Notes under the pieces: generated by a model | The model's input: only the letters and a program-made list of their open reading frames with translations | Database searches by the model: none | What the model was told of the DNA's origin: nothing | Made by a program: the position numbers and the translations under genes | Shown: in pieces, positions 23,985 through 36,212 of the stretch | How positions within the stretch are numbered: the stretch's first letter is position 1 | How the letters are laid out: each line of letters opens with the position of its first letter | DNA from: Elephas maximus indicus | Taxonomy: Eukaryota > Chordata > Mammalia > Proboscidea > Elephantidae | Reading direction: 5' to 3' | Length of the DNA: 64,000 nt | Assembly: GCF_024166365.1 (NCBI RefSeq) | Contig: NC_064819.1 | Span: 208,469,293-208,533,292, forward strand

Positions 23985-24534
23985 TAAAATAACAGCTTTA
24001 TTGAGATATAAGTCACATGCCATACAGTTCACCTATTTAAAGTATAATTCCGTGGTTTTTAGTATATTCACAGCGTTGTGCAATTTTAAAATATTTTCAT
24101 CCCCCAGCCCCCGAAAAAAAAAAAAAAAAAACTTAGTACTCTTTAGTATTCCCTCTCCTTTCCCCTCACTTCACTCCCCAGCCTCTGGCAACCAATAATC
24201 TGTCTCTTTAGATTTGCCTGTTTTGGGCATTTCATATCAATGTAGTCATAGAATATGTGATGTTTTGTGACTGGCTTCTTTGACTTTGCATAATGTTTTC
24301 AAGATTAATCCATATTCCTAGAGTATATCAGTACTTCAGTTCTTTTTTATGGTTGAATAATATTCCATTGTATGGATATACCACAGTTTATCCATTCATC
24401 AGTTGATGGGCATTTGGGTTCTTTCACTTTTTGGCTGTTAGGAATAACACTGCTATGAACATTCATGTACAAGCTTTTGTGTGGATATATGTTTTCATTT
24501 CTCTTGTACATGTACCTAGCCGAGGAATTACTGG
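23985..24534 (-). mobile_element. L1M fragment, antisense (left part)
   Basis: AACAGCTTTATTGAGATATA, TAATATTCCATTGTATGGAT and GTTGATGGGCATTTGGGTT are hallmarks of old mammalian L1 3' ends. Resumes at 24839. Confidence 0.85.
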
Positions 24535-24838
24535 TTTGAATCCACTAGCACGATCTGTTTCTGCAAATATTACAGCCTTGGAAACCCTATTAAAAAAAAA
24601 AACAACTTTGTGGCCGTGGAGTCGATTCCGACTCATAGCACCCTGTAGGACAGAGTACTGCCTCATAGGTTTCCAAAGAGCAGCTGTTGGATTCAAACTG
24701 CTGACCTTTTGGTTAGCAGCCAAGCTCTTAACCACTGTACCACCAGGGCTCCGTTGGAAACCCTATTGGCCAGGTCTGCTCTATCCTATAGGGTCACTAT
24801 GAGTCAGGATCCACTCCAACGCATACAACAAAAGCAAC
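24535..24838 (+). mobile_element. AfroSINE inside L1M, itself split by another SINE
   Basis: Left part 24535-24591 (GGTTTGAATCCAC ... CCTTGGAAACCCTATT). Right part from 24754 (TTGGAAACCCTATTGGCC ... TCACTATGAGTCAGG). The inner SINE occupies 24592-24753. The tRNA-like head is missing. Confidence 0.8.
24592..24753 (-). mobile_element. AfroSINE nested in AfroSINE, with 14-bp duplication
   Basis: Antisense SINE from a poly-A start (24592) to CCACCAGGGCTCC. TTGGAAACCCTATT flanks it at 24578-24591 and 24754-24767, perfect over 14 bp. Confidence 0.92.
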
Positions 24839-25155
24839 ATGGGAACTTTATGTTAAAACTTTTGAGGAACAGCCAGACTGTTTTCCAAAGTTGCTGCACC
24901 ATTTTACATTCCTACCAGCAGTGTATAAGGGTCTTATTTCACAGCCTCACCATCACTAGTTTTATCTTTTTATTGTGAGCTTGAAATGGTAGCTCACTGT
25001 GGTTTGCATTTCCCTGATGGCTAATGATGCTGAGCATCTTTTCATGTGTTTATTGCTCATTTGTACATCTTCTTTGGAAATAAATGATAACGTCCATTTG
25101 GAGAAATATTTATTCAGATCCTTTGTCCACTTTTTAATTGGGTTATTTTTATTAT
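24839..25155 (-). mobile_element. L1M fragment, antisense (right part)
   Basis: GACTGTTTTCCAAAGTTGC, GCACCATTTTACATTCC and TTTGTCCACTTTTTAATTGG continue the L1M at 23985. Confidence 0.85.
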
Positions 25156-25468
25156 TAACACTTAATAGTTACTTACATATTATAAATACAAGTCCCTTTT
25201 CATGTATAACATGTACTGACTAATTGCCTCAACAGTCTGTTATGTGTAGGCATTGTTCTATAGTTTATGAATTCTTATCATTCCTTGAGAGTATTTTCTT
25301 GATTTGAAAAGATATGATTTAACCACATAAACTAATACAAAAGGAGCAAGGATATTTTTGTAAACTTGTAATCCTGGGGCATTATCAGTAAAATGTTTTG
25401 GTGAAATGATCTTACTGCTCCAGAGGCTGATTTTGAACTTTATACATAATCAGAATATTGAGTAAAGA

Positions 25469-25532
25469 GGGCGCTCAGCTGCTAACCGAAAGTTTGGCAG
25501 TTCAAAACCACCCAACAGCTCCACGGAAGACA
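25469..25532 (+). mobile_element. AfroSINE head fragment
   Basis: GCTCAGCTGCTAACCGAAAG and TTCAAAACCACCCAACAGC. Only about 65 bp remain. Confidence 0.65.
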
Positions 25533-27481
25533 TTTCCACTGAATGACAGCTCTAGCAATCTCATAACTCTTTTGTTCTCTTTCAGGTAATAGAAAATCCC
25601 TACTGTTACAGATAAAACATACTCTCAATTCAGTGATTAAAAACTTAGCCTCTTTCCCAGCAGGGGCCTTCTATGAGCAGATCAGGGCAAGCGTCTTTGG
25701 TCCTACTCTGTCCTTCCTCACTCACCCTTTACCAGGGGAAGAAGAAGGGGAGGGAGGCAGGAAAATTTGTACTGGACCAGTCCTCTGGTAAGATGGTGTC
25801 ATACTCTCTGGGCCTGGTGGATATGGAAGCTAACTCTCACTGAGCATATCTGACCATACTTCTCAGAATACAGGCAATGAATTTTCTCTAACTGCTTTCT
25901 CTACCCCCGACTTTAGTTTTTTTTCTGCCCACTCCGTAAAGACTCACTTTTGGGGTCCTATCAACCTTCTAAGGAAATCTTTTAGGCAGAATCTCTTTTA
26001 AGATGACCTCAGGCCTCAGATTCACCCACCTTCGTTCGGCTCGTGGTTGGAGAGAGGGCAATTACCTTCCAGGCATAGCTTTTCACTCTTGTACCAGCAG
26101 ATGCTGTACCTTCCTCAGCTGGAAGTCTGGTGCCAGTTCACTGCGAGGAACACACATCAAGCTCTGAGAGATCCCAGGAAAGCCTTTCTCACTAGGGTTG
26201 GTGTTAGATGCTAGTGCCCCTACCTCTTGGAGGGTCCAGACAGGACTCCAGTGCAGCTGTCGAAAGAAATCCTCAATTTTCAACCGCCTGACTCTTATGT
26301 ACCCACTGAATAGATGAGCATCTAACAAGTCCTCAACCATTAACTTTGAAACTTCCACATTATAATCACCATCACAACTCAGTTTGAAACCTGGTATCAT
26401 TTCTTGGTGCATCAGTCACAACTTCCCATTTAACATCCTGTTGAGTAATTATAAAACAGAACAGAAACATTATGCCAACCTATTTTGAGAAGAACTGAAT
26501 GCCCTGTCCTGAGTTAGGGAAACTTGGGCAAAGAAACTAGCTTGGGAGACAAGTTTATATTTGTTGTGACATTCAGTTAGAAGTATTTGACAGACAGTTA
26601 CAGATCTGGGAGTAGAGTTTAGATAAGGTGTAGAAGCCTTAATTATGACATTTAAAGCCATGAGACTACATGACCTATGAGCAAAAGATAAGCATAAGGA
26701 TGAATAAGCAAGGAGCTAAGAAGAAGTGAGGGAAAGCTCCCAGCCAGGGATCAGGAGGAGAAGAAAGGAACCTTGAAGAAACAGAGGTGCAAGAAAGCTG
26801 ACTTTCAAGAGGTTCAAAAATGAGAATGTCAATAGATTGAGATGGAAATAAAGCAGGGCAGGGGCTACTGATAACTTAGAAGAGACAAATTCATTATGAC
26901 ACTGGAAGCAGAAACCAGATTTCAGTGATATGGATAGAATATATAGATGATAGAACCAGAACATTCATAGAGAAAATCATGGTGATAATAAGCTCAAAAA
27001 CTAGTAAGATAAAATATTATCACAAGATTTTGTTTTGTTTCTCCCCAAGATAATGCTCAAAAACAAGGTATGGCTGAAACTCTTAGTTGCTTACCAACCA
27101 CTTTCCTCCCTCCTGCTGCTGACAGAACCCAATTTGTTTAATTACGAACGTGTTAAACCTCATGAGATAAATCATAATTCATCTAAGCCAAGTCTGGCCA
27201 AGTCTAAACCAGTAAATTTTAAGGAGAAACTATAGGGAGGCTTCTGAGAAATATTCACCTCCCCACCTCCCTAGTGAGAGGAGAAAGGCATTCTTATCTC
27301 TCTGGTCTGACCCCTGCCTTCTGCCTGTGGATGCACCCAAGTGAGGATGTGATGTTTGGTGCTGTGGTAGTTTGAGAACATGAAGAAAAGGCCAAGAGAA
27401 TCAAAGCCACCATACAGATGTTGAGCTGACCCCATCAGGATGCCTCCAGACATGTTTATGGCTTCAATGCTTGCTATTAAA
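25533..27481. other. Unique non-coding sequence
   Basis: Only short ORFs. A 109-codon minus ORF (26083-26412) has no motif I recognise and no splice context. No repeat assigned. Confidence 0.5.
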
Positions 27482-27638
27482 GTGTGGCCTGGGGACCAGC
27501 AGCATTGGCATCACCTGACAGCTTGTTAGAAATGAAGAATCTCAGGCCCCACCTGAAAAATGAGAATCTGCATTTAAACAAGATCCCAGGTGATTCATAT
27601 ACATTTTACAGTTTTGGAAGCACTGGTTTAAACTCCTT
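27482..27638 (-). mobile_element. MER5-type hAT-Charlie element, antisense, decayed
   Basis: AGTGTGGCCTGGGGACCAGC, ATCACCTGACAGCTTGTTAG and TTTGGAAGCACTGG fit reverse MER5A. Confidence 0.7.
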
Positions 27639-28561
27639 TTGGTTGGGTTTTTCTGTTACTTACAGCTGAATACATAGGATTGCATTTATAAGGGGAAGAA
27701 ATAGTCTGTGATCAAAGGATTGAAGATTCTGGAGGGAATTAAATGAGTATGAAAGGATGAGATCAAGAATACAAATGAAGTTACCAGATGGTCTACATCT
27801 CAGTAAGGAGAAGGCAAAATTATCTGTTTGATGAGCAAGAAAAGCTGGCCCTGGATGCTAATGTGGAAGGCTTCCTAGTGACTCAACAGCTAGTGAGTAA
27901 AGGAATTGAGTATTGATGAGGGCTCAGGTAAATTGGACAGCTTGAATAAGGAGTGGGCCAGATATGCATGGATCTAACTTTTCTTGCAATTGCACTCTGA
28001 AAGACAAGAATAGAAGATGGTTGCAGATTAACATGGTGGATACTTGGGGAGGGGGAGGGTGGTGGAGTCAAGGTAATAATTAAGATCATTGTTAATGGAT
28101 TGACTATGGATTATGAGGTAGATAAAAAGAATGTGGTGCACATTAAAAGAATGTGGTGCACAAAAGTATGTGGCCTGAGTCCAATGGGAAGGTTCAAACC
28201 ATGTATTCCTGGAAAGGTTGGAGAGAATGTTGGCTGTAGAGAAATAAAAGAAAAAATAGCAAGAAGGTGGTGATTAAGAAGGGGGACACCAAATCTGAGA
28301 CCTCAAAGATAGAAAAATGACTTGCAGTTATATGAATTAGAAAAAGAAATGTTTTTAATAAGAAAAGAAAAACTGTATCAACTAGCCAGGTGGTCTGTAG
28401 TTGATGTATTTTTTTCTTATAAATTTTATTTATTTTGTTGTTGTAAAAGAGCATAATGCTCAAGGCAGACCTTTTTTTTTTTTTTTTACTAGTTAAATTA
28501 TTGCTTGGTTTTAAGATGACTTCAGGGGATATTTTTGATTTAACATTAAAGATTAGTTCAT
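27639..28561. other. Unique non-coding sequence
   Basis: T-run at 28471-28487; no gene recognised. Confidence 0.5.
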
Positions 28562-28842
28562 CCAACACCCATTCCTGAGAAAAACTCTCAGCAAAATTAG
28601 AAGGGAAATTCCTCAACATAATAAAGGGTATTTATACAAAACAAGCAGCCAACATCATTCTCAATGTAGAGAGATTGAAACCATTTCCCTTGAGAACCTG
28701 AATCAGACAAGGATGCCTTTTATCAATACTCTCATTCAACATCATGCTGGAAGTCCTAGCTAGAGCAATAAAGGAAGAAAAAGAAATAAAAGGCATCCAA
28801 ATTGGTAAGGAAGAGGTAAAACTATCCCTATTCACAGATGAT
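28562..28842 (+). mobile_element. L1 ORF2 fragment (left part)
   Basis: L1 reverse transcriptase region reaching the FTDD-coding sequence CTATTCACAGATGAT, where an antisense RTE fragment interrupts it. Confidence 0.85.
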
Positions 28843-29142
28843 AGGTGCCGTCAAGTCAGTTTCAACTCATAGCAACCCTATGTACAACAGAATGAAACAC
28901 TGCCGAGTCCTGCGCCATCCTCACAATTGGTGTTATGCTCCAGCCCGTTATTGCAGCCACTGTGTCAATCCAACTTGTTCAGGGTCTTCCTCATTTTCAC
29001 TGGCCCTCTACTTTACCAAGCACAATGTCCTTCTCCAGGGACTGATGCCTTCTGATAGCACATCCGAAGTATGTGAGACATAGTCTTACCATCCTTGTTT
29101 CTAAGAACCATTCTGGTTGTACTTCTTCCAAGACAGATTTGT
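28843..29142 (-). mobile_element. RTE 3'-end fragment inside L1
   Basis: Antisense RTE 3' end (GGTGCCGTCAAGTCAG ... ACAGATTTGTTT), about 300 bp. The L1 resumes at CCTATACATAG with roughly six bases missing compared with uninterrupted copies, so no clean duplication remains. Confidence 0.82.
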
Positions 29143-29677
29143 TTCCTATACATAGAAAATCCTAAAGAATCCACAAGAAAGCTACTAGAATAGAAGGTTT
29201 CAGCAAAGTAGCAGGATACAAGATTAACATGCAGACATCAGCTGGATTCCTCTACACCAACAAAGAGAACTTTGAAAGGGAAATCAGCAAATCAATACCA
29301 TTTACAATAGCCCCCCAAAAGATAAAATACTTAGGAACAAAATCTAACTGGGGTCCTAAAAGACCTTTAAAAAAAAAAAAAAACTACGAAACACTACTGT
29401 AAGAAACCAAAAGAGATCTACAAAAGGAAAAACATACCACGTTCAAAGATGGGAAGAGTCAACACGGTGAAAATATCAATCAGTGCTACCCAAAGTGATC
29501 TACAGATGCAATGCGATCCTGATCCAAATTTCAACAGCAGTCTTTAACAAGACGGAGAAATTAATCACCAACTTTAAGAAAAGGAGGAGGGCCTGGTTAA
29601 GAAAAGCATTACTGAAGGAGAAGAACAAAGCAGGAGGCCTCACACGACCTGATATTAGAACCTACTATACAGCCACA
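29143..29677 (+). mobile_element. L1 ORF2 fragment (right part)
   Basis: Continuation of the 28562 element, with frameshifts and an A-run at about 29370-29385. It ends in mid-ORF2 at CTATACAGCCACAG, against RTE sequence. Confidence 0.85.
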
Positions 29678-30697
<1,020 letters not shown>

Positions 30698-31967
30698 GAA
30701 AGGAGTTGGAAGGACCTAGCCAGAGCAATTAGGCTAGATAAAGAAATAAAGGGCACCCAGACTGGTAAGGAAGAAGTATAAGTATCTCTGTTTGCAGATG
30801 ACATGATCTTATGCACAGAAAACCCTAATGAATCCTCAAGAAAACTACTGAAACTAATACAAGAGTTCAGCAGAATATCAGTATACAAGATAAACAAACA
30901 ATAATCAGTTGGATTCCTCTACACCAACAGAAAGAACATCAAAGAGGAAATCACCAAATCAATACCATTTACAGTAGCCCCCAAAAAGATAGGATGCTTA
31001 GGAATAAATCTTACCAGAGACTACAAGACACCACTGCAAGAAACCAAAAGAGACCTACATAAGTGGAAAAACATAACGTTGCTCATGGATAGGAAGACTT
31101 TAACATTTTAAAAATATCTATTCTACAAAAAGCTATCTATAGATACAATGCAATTCCGATCCAAATTCCAATGACATTTTTTAATGAGATGTTGAAACAA
31201 ATCACCAACTTCATATGGAAGGGAAAGAGGCCCCAGATAAGTAAAGCATTACTGAAAAAGACAAACTAAGTAGGAGGCCTCACTCTACCTGATTTTAGAA
31301 CCTATTATACCACCACAGTAGTCAAAACACCCTGATACTGGTAAAACAACAGATATATAGACCAATGGAACAGAATTGAGAATCCAGACATAAATCCAAC
31401 CACATATGAGCAGCTGATATTTGACAAAGTCCTAAAGTCTGTTAAATGGGGGAAAAGACAGTCTGTTTAAGAAATGGTGCTGGCATAACTGGATATCCAA
31501 CCACAAAAAAATGAAACAAGACCCATACCTCACACCACGCACAAAAACAAACTCAAAATGGATAAAAGACCTAAATATAAAATCTAAAATGATAAAGATC
31601 ATGGAAGAAAAAATAGAGACAATGCTAGAAGCACTAATACATGGCATAAACAGCATACAAAACATTACTAACAGTGCACAAACGCCAGAAGAGAAACTAG
31701 GTAACTGGGAGCTCCTAGAAATCAAACACCTATGCTCATGTGAAGACTTCACCAAAGGAGTAAAAAGATTACCTACAGACTGGGAAAAAATTTTTAGCTA
31801 TGACATTTCCAATCAGCGTCTGATCTCTAAAATCTACATGATACTGCAAAAACTCAACTACAAAAAGACAAATAACCCAATTAAAAATGGGCAAAGGATA
31901 TGAACAGGCACCTTACTAAAGACATTCAGGTAGCTAACAGATACATGAGGAAATGCTCACGATCATT
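30698..31967 (+). mobile_element. L1 ORF2 remnant, proximal part of the L1 joined to NACA
   Basis: 5'-truncated L1 starting within the ORF2 reverse transcriptase region. The FADD catalytic motif is encoded near 30791-30802. C-terminal ORF2 text is readable at 31511-31903 (a 130-codon open stretch ending in KNGQRI). Earlier segments have stops. The element breaks off at 31967 where an antisense RTE is inserted and resumes at 33483. Confidence 0.9.
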
Positions 31968-33482
31968 AGCAATTGTTCTTGGTGTTGTTAGCTCATTGTT
32001 ACAGCCAGTGTCAATCCACCTCGTTGCAGGTCTTCCTCTTTTCCACTGACCCTGTACTTTGCCAAGCATGATGTCCTTCTCCAGGGACTGATCCCTCCTG
32101 ACAACACGTCCAAAGTATGGAAGACACAGTCTCGCCATCCTTGCTTCTAAGGAGCATTCTGGTTGTACTTCCAAGACAGATTTGTTCGTTCTTTTGGCAG
32201 CCCATGGTATATTCAATATTCTTCTCCAAAACCACAATTCAAAGGTGTCAATTCTTCTTCGGTCTTCCTTATTCATTGTCGAGCTTTCACATGCATATGA
32301 TGTGATTGAAAATACTACGGCTTGGGTCAGGCGCACCTTAGTCTTCAAGGTGACGCCTTTGTTCTTCAGCACTTTAAAGACGTCCTTTTTAGCAGATTTA
32401 CCCAATGCAATGCATCTTTTGATTTCTTAACTGTTGCTTCCATGGCTGTTGATTGTGGATCCAAGTAAAATGAAATCCTTGACAACTTCAATCTTTTCTC
32501 CATTTACCATGATGTTGCTCACTGGTCCAGTTGTAAGAATTTTTGTTTTCTTTATGTTGAGGTGCAATCCATACTGAAGGCTGTGGCCTTTGATCTTCAT
32601 TAGTAAGTGCTTCAAGTCCTCTTCATTTTCAGCAAGCAAGGTTGTGTCATCTGCATCATGCAGGTTGTTAATGAGTCTTCCTCCATTCCTGATTTTCATA
32701 TAGTCCAGCTTCTCGGATTATTTGCTCAGCGTACAGATTGAATAGGTGTGGTGAAAGAATACAACCCTGACGTACACTTTTCCTGACTTTAAAACAATCA
32801 ATATCCCCTTGTTGTGTCTGAACAACTGCATCTTGATCAATGTAAAGTTTCCTTATGAGCACAATTAAGTGTTCTGAAATTCCCATTCTTCATAATGTTA
32901 TCCATAATTTGTTATGATCCACACAGTCTAATGCCTTTGCATAGTCAATAAAACACAGGTAAACATCTTTCTGGTATTCTCTGCTTTCAGCCAGGATCCA
33001 TCTGACATCAGCAATGATATGCCTGGTTCTACGTCCTCTTCTGAAACTGGACTGAATTTCTGGCAGTTCCCTGTTGATATACTGCTGTAGCCGTTTTTGA
33101 ATGATCTTCAGCAAAATTTTGCTTGCGTGTGATATTAATGATACTGTTCTATAATTTCCACATTCAGTTGGATCACCTTTCTTGAGAATAGGCACAAATA
33201 TGGATCTCTTCCAGTCAGTTGGCCAGAAAGTTGTCTTCCATATTTCTTGGCATAGATGAGTGAGCATCTCCAGCACTACATCTGTTTGTTGAAACATCTC
33301 AATTGATATTCTATCAATTCCTGGAGCCTTGATTTTTGCCAGTGCCTTCAGAGCAGCTTGGACTTCTTCCTTCAATACCATTGGTTCCTGATCATATGCT
33401 ACCTCTTGAAATGGTTGAACATTGACTAATTCTTTTTGGTATAGTGGTATAATGACTCTCTGTATTCCTTCCATCTTCTTTG
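31968..33482 (-). mobile_element. RTE-clade LINE with a readable reverse transcriptase, inside L1
   Basis: The longest RTE copy in the window (about 1.5 kb, 5'-truncated). Minus-strand translation gives motif A (CFIDYAKALD near 32925-32960), motif B (RQGCILSP near 32755-32780) and a motif C region reading HDADDTTLLAE, where the usual Tyr is His. Downstream is the RTE C-terminal region with ESSTMNKEDRRRID. It is inactivated by a nonsense codon at 32890-32892 (TGA where CGA is expected), a frameshift near 32670-32700 and a stop near 32427. The 3' tail is shortened compared with the copies at 3021 and 14512. Confidence 0.88.
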
Positions 33483-35001
33483 AGAAATGCAAATCAAAAT
33501 TGCAGTGAGATTCCACCTCACTACAACAAGGCTGACATTAATCCAAAAAGCACAAAATAATAAATGGAAGGTTGTGGAGAGATTGGAACACTTATACTGC
33601 TGGTGGGAATGTAAAATGGTACAACTGCTTTGGAAATCGATTTGGCACTCCCTTTAAAATCTAGAAATAGAACTACCATACAATCCAGGAGTCCCACTCC
33701 TTAGAATATATCCTAGAGAAATAAGAGCCTTTACACGAACAGATATACGCACACCCATGTTCACTGCAGCACTGTTTACCATAGCAAAAAGATGGAAGCA
33801 ACCAACATGGCTATCAACAGATGAATGGATAAGTAAATTATGGTATATTCACACAATGGAATACTACTTATGCATAAAGAACAACAATGAATCCATGAAA
33901 AATTTCATAACATGGAGGAATCTGGCAGGCATTATGCTGAGTGAAATTAGTCACTTGCAAAAGGACGAATATTGTATGAGAACACTTATTAGAACTCAAA
34001 AAATAGTTTAAACAGAGAAGAAAATATTCTTTGATGGTTACGAGAGTGGGGAGGGAGGGAGAAGGGTATTCACTAATTAGATAGCAGACAAGAACTATTC
34101 TATGTGAAGGGAAAGACAACACACAATACAGGAGAGATCAGCACAACCAGACTAAACCAAAAGCGAAGAAGTTTCTTGAATAAACTGAACCCTTCAAAGG
34201 CCAGTGTAGCAGGGGCAGGGGTTTGGGGACCATGGTTTCAGGGGACATCTAGGTCACCTGACATAATAAAATCTATTAAGAAAACATGCTCCATCCCACC
34301 TTGGAAAGTGGCATCTGGGGTCTTCAACACTAGGAAGTGGCCATCTAAGATGTATCAATTGGTTTCAACCCACCTGGAGCAAAGGAGAATGAAGAACACC
34401 AAAGATACAGGTTAAAATTATAAGCCCAAGAGACAGAGAGGGTCACATAAACCAGAGACTACATCAGCCGATGAACAGAACTAGATGGTGCCTGGCTACA
34501 ACCCAACAGATGACTGCCCTGACAAGGACCACAACAGAGAACCCCTGAGGGAGCAGGGGAGCAGTTGGATGCAGACCTCCAATTCTCATAAAAAGACCAG
34601 ACTTAATGGTCTGACTGAGACTAGAAGGACCCCGGAGGTAATGGTTCCCAGACCTTCTGTCAGCCCAAGACAAGAACTGTTCCCAATGCCAACTCTTCAG
34701 ACAGGGATTGGACTGGACTACTGGATAGAAAATGATACTGGTGAAGAGTGAACTTCTTGGATCAAGGGGACACGAGACTATGTAGGCAACGCCTGTCTGG
34801 AGGGGAGATGAGAGGGCAGAGGGGGTCAGAAGCTGGCCGAATGGACACAAAAATAGAGAGTGGAGAGAAAGAGTGTGCTGTCTCATTAGGGGGAGAGCGA
34901 CTAGGAGTATATAGCAAGGTATATATAAGTTTTTGTATGACAAACTGGCTTGATTTGTAAACTTTCACATAAAGCACAATAAAAATTGAAAGAAAGAAAA
35001 A
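33483..35001 (+). mobile_element. L1 3' part: end of ORF2, 3'UTR and poly(A)
   Basis: Continues the L1 from 31967. The ORF2 C-terminus is open at 33757-34011 (TMEYYLCIKNNNES). An L1-type 3'UTR of about 950 bp follows, then AATAAA and an A/G-rich poly(A) ending at the right duplication copy. The same 3'UTR type recurs, in either orientation, at 2071-2800, 7455-7800, 9000-10250 and 42709-43600. Confidence 0.9.
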
Positions 35002-35013
35002 AAAAGAAGATGG
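35002..35013 (+). repeat. Target-site duplication, right copy
   Basis: AAAAGAAGATGG directly follows the L1 poly(A) tract; its left limit is blurred by the A-run. Confidence 0.75.
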
Positions 35014-35445
35014 AAGGAATACACAGAGTCACTATACCGAAAAGAATTGGTCAATGTCCAACCATTTCAGGAGGTCACATATAATCAGGAACCCATGGTA
35101 ATGAAGGAAGAGGCCCAAGCTGCACTGAAGGTGTGGGTGAAAAACAAGGCTCCAGGAATGGACTAAATACAAACAAAGATGTTTCAACAAACGAATACAA
35201 TGCTGGAAGTGCTCGCTTATCTATGCCAAGAAGTTTGGAAGACAGCTACCTAGCCAACCAACTGGAAGAGATCCATATTTATGCCTATTCCAAAGGTAGG
35301 CGATCCAAGCAAAAGAGGAAATTATGGAACAATATTGTTAATATTACACACAAGTAAAATTTTGCTGAAGATCATTCAAAAGTGGCTGCAGCAGTACACT
35401 GACAGGGAACTGCCAGAAATTCAGGCCGATTTCAGAAGAGGACGT

Positions 35446-35959
35446 TGTCATGGATTGAATTATGTCCTCCCAAAAATGTGTGTATCAACTTGGTTAGGCC
35501 ATGATTCCCAGTATTTTGTGGTGGTCCTCCATTCTGTGATTGTAATTTTATGTTAAAGAGGATTAGGGTGGGATTGTAACACCCTTACCAGGTTACATTC
35601 CCGATCCAACGTAAACGGAGTTTCCCTAGGGTGTAGTCCGCACCACCTTTTAGCTCTCAAGAGATAAAAGGAAAGGGAAGCTAGCAGAGAAGGGGGACCT
35701 CATACCACCAACAAAGCAGTCCCAGGCACAGATCGTCTTCTTCGGACCTGAGGTTACTGCACTGAGATGCTCCCAGACCAAAGAAAGACTGATGACAAGG
35801 ACCTTCCTCCAGAGCCGACAGACAGAGAAAGCCTTCCTCTGGAGCCGGTGCCCTGAGTTCGGACTTCTAACCTACTGGACTGTGAAGCAATAAACTTCTC
35901 TTTGTTAAAGCCATCCACTTGTGGTATTTCTGTTATAGCAGCATTAGATGACCAAGACA
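35446..35959 (+). mobile_element. Solo LTR, MaLR/ERVL-like family (514 bp)
   Basis: Begins TGTCATGGATTGAATTATG and ends GACCAAGACA, with a polyadenylation-type ATAAAC near its 3' side (TG...CA ends). Flanking 5-mers GACGT and GTCAT look like a decayed 5-bp duplication. The host RTE continues on both sides. No internal viral sequence is present. Related copies: 12162-12669, 17531-18051, 62369-62575. Confidence 0.8.
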
Positions 35960-36212
35960 GTCATGGAACCAGGGATATCATTGCTAATGTCGATGGATCC
36001 TGGCTGAAAGCAGAGAATACCAGAAAAATGTTTACCTGGGTTTTTTTTTTAACTGTGCAAAGGCATTCGAGTGTGTGGATCATAACAAATTTTGGATAAC
36101 ATTACAAAGAATGGGAATTTCAGAGCACTTAATTGTGCTCATGAGGAACCTGTACATGTATCGCGGGACAGTCATTTGAACAGAGTGAGGCGATACTGCG
36201 TGGTTTAAAATT

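Larger units (their letters stand above)
35002..36212 (+). mobile_element. RTE LINE, right part of the split element (interrupted by an LTR)
   Basis: Resumes the RTE of 29678-29899 and covers the start of the reverse transcriptase region (open stretch 35281-35556 with KILLKIIQKWLQQY and RELPEIQADFRRG). A solo LTR splits it at 35446-35959, after which GGAACCAGGGATATC continues. It stops in mid-domain near 36212 against antisense L1. Confidence 0.85.

Noticed and set aside
26083..26412. 109-codon minus ORF
   Set aside because: No recognisable domain, no flanking splice signals noticed and no conservation evidence available.
31511..31903. Host protein-coding gene
   Set aside because: The translation is L1 ORF2 C-terminal sequence in a truncated element.
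32890..33516. Host reverse-transcriptase-like gene
   Set aside because: It is part of a broken RTE LINE with a nonsense codon and flanking L1 sequence.
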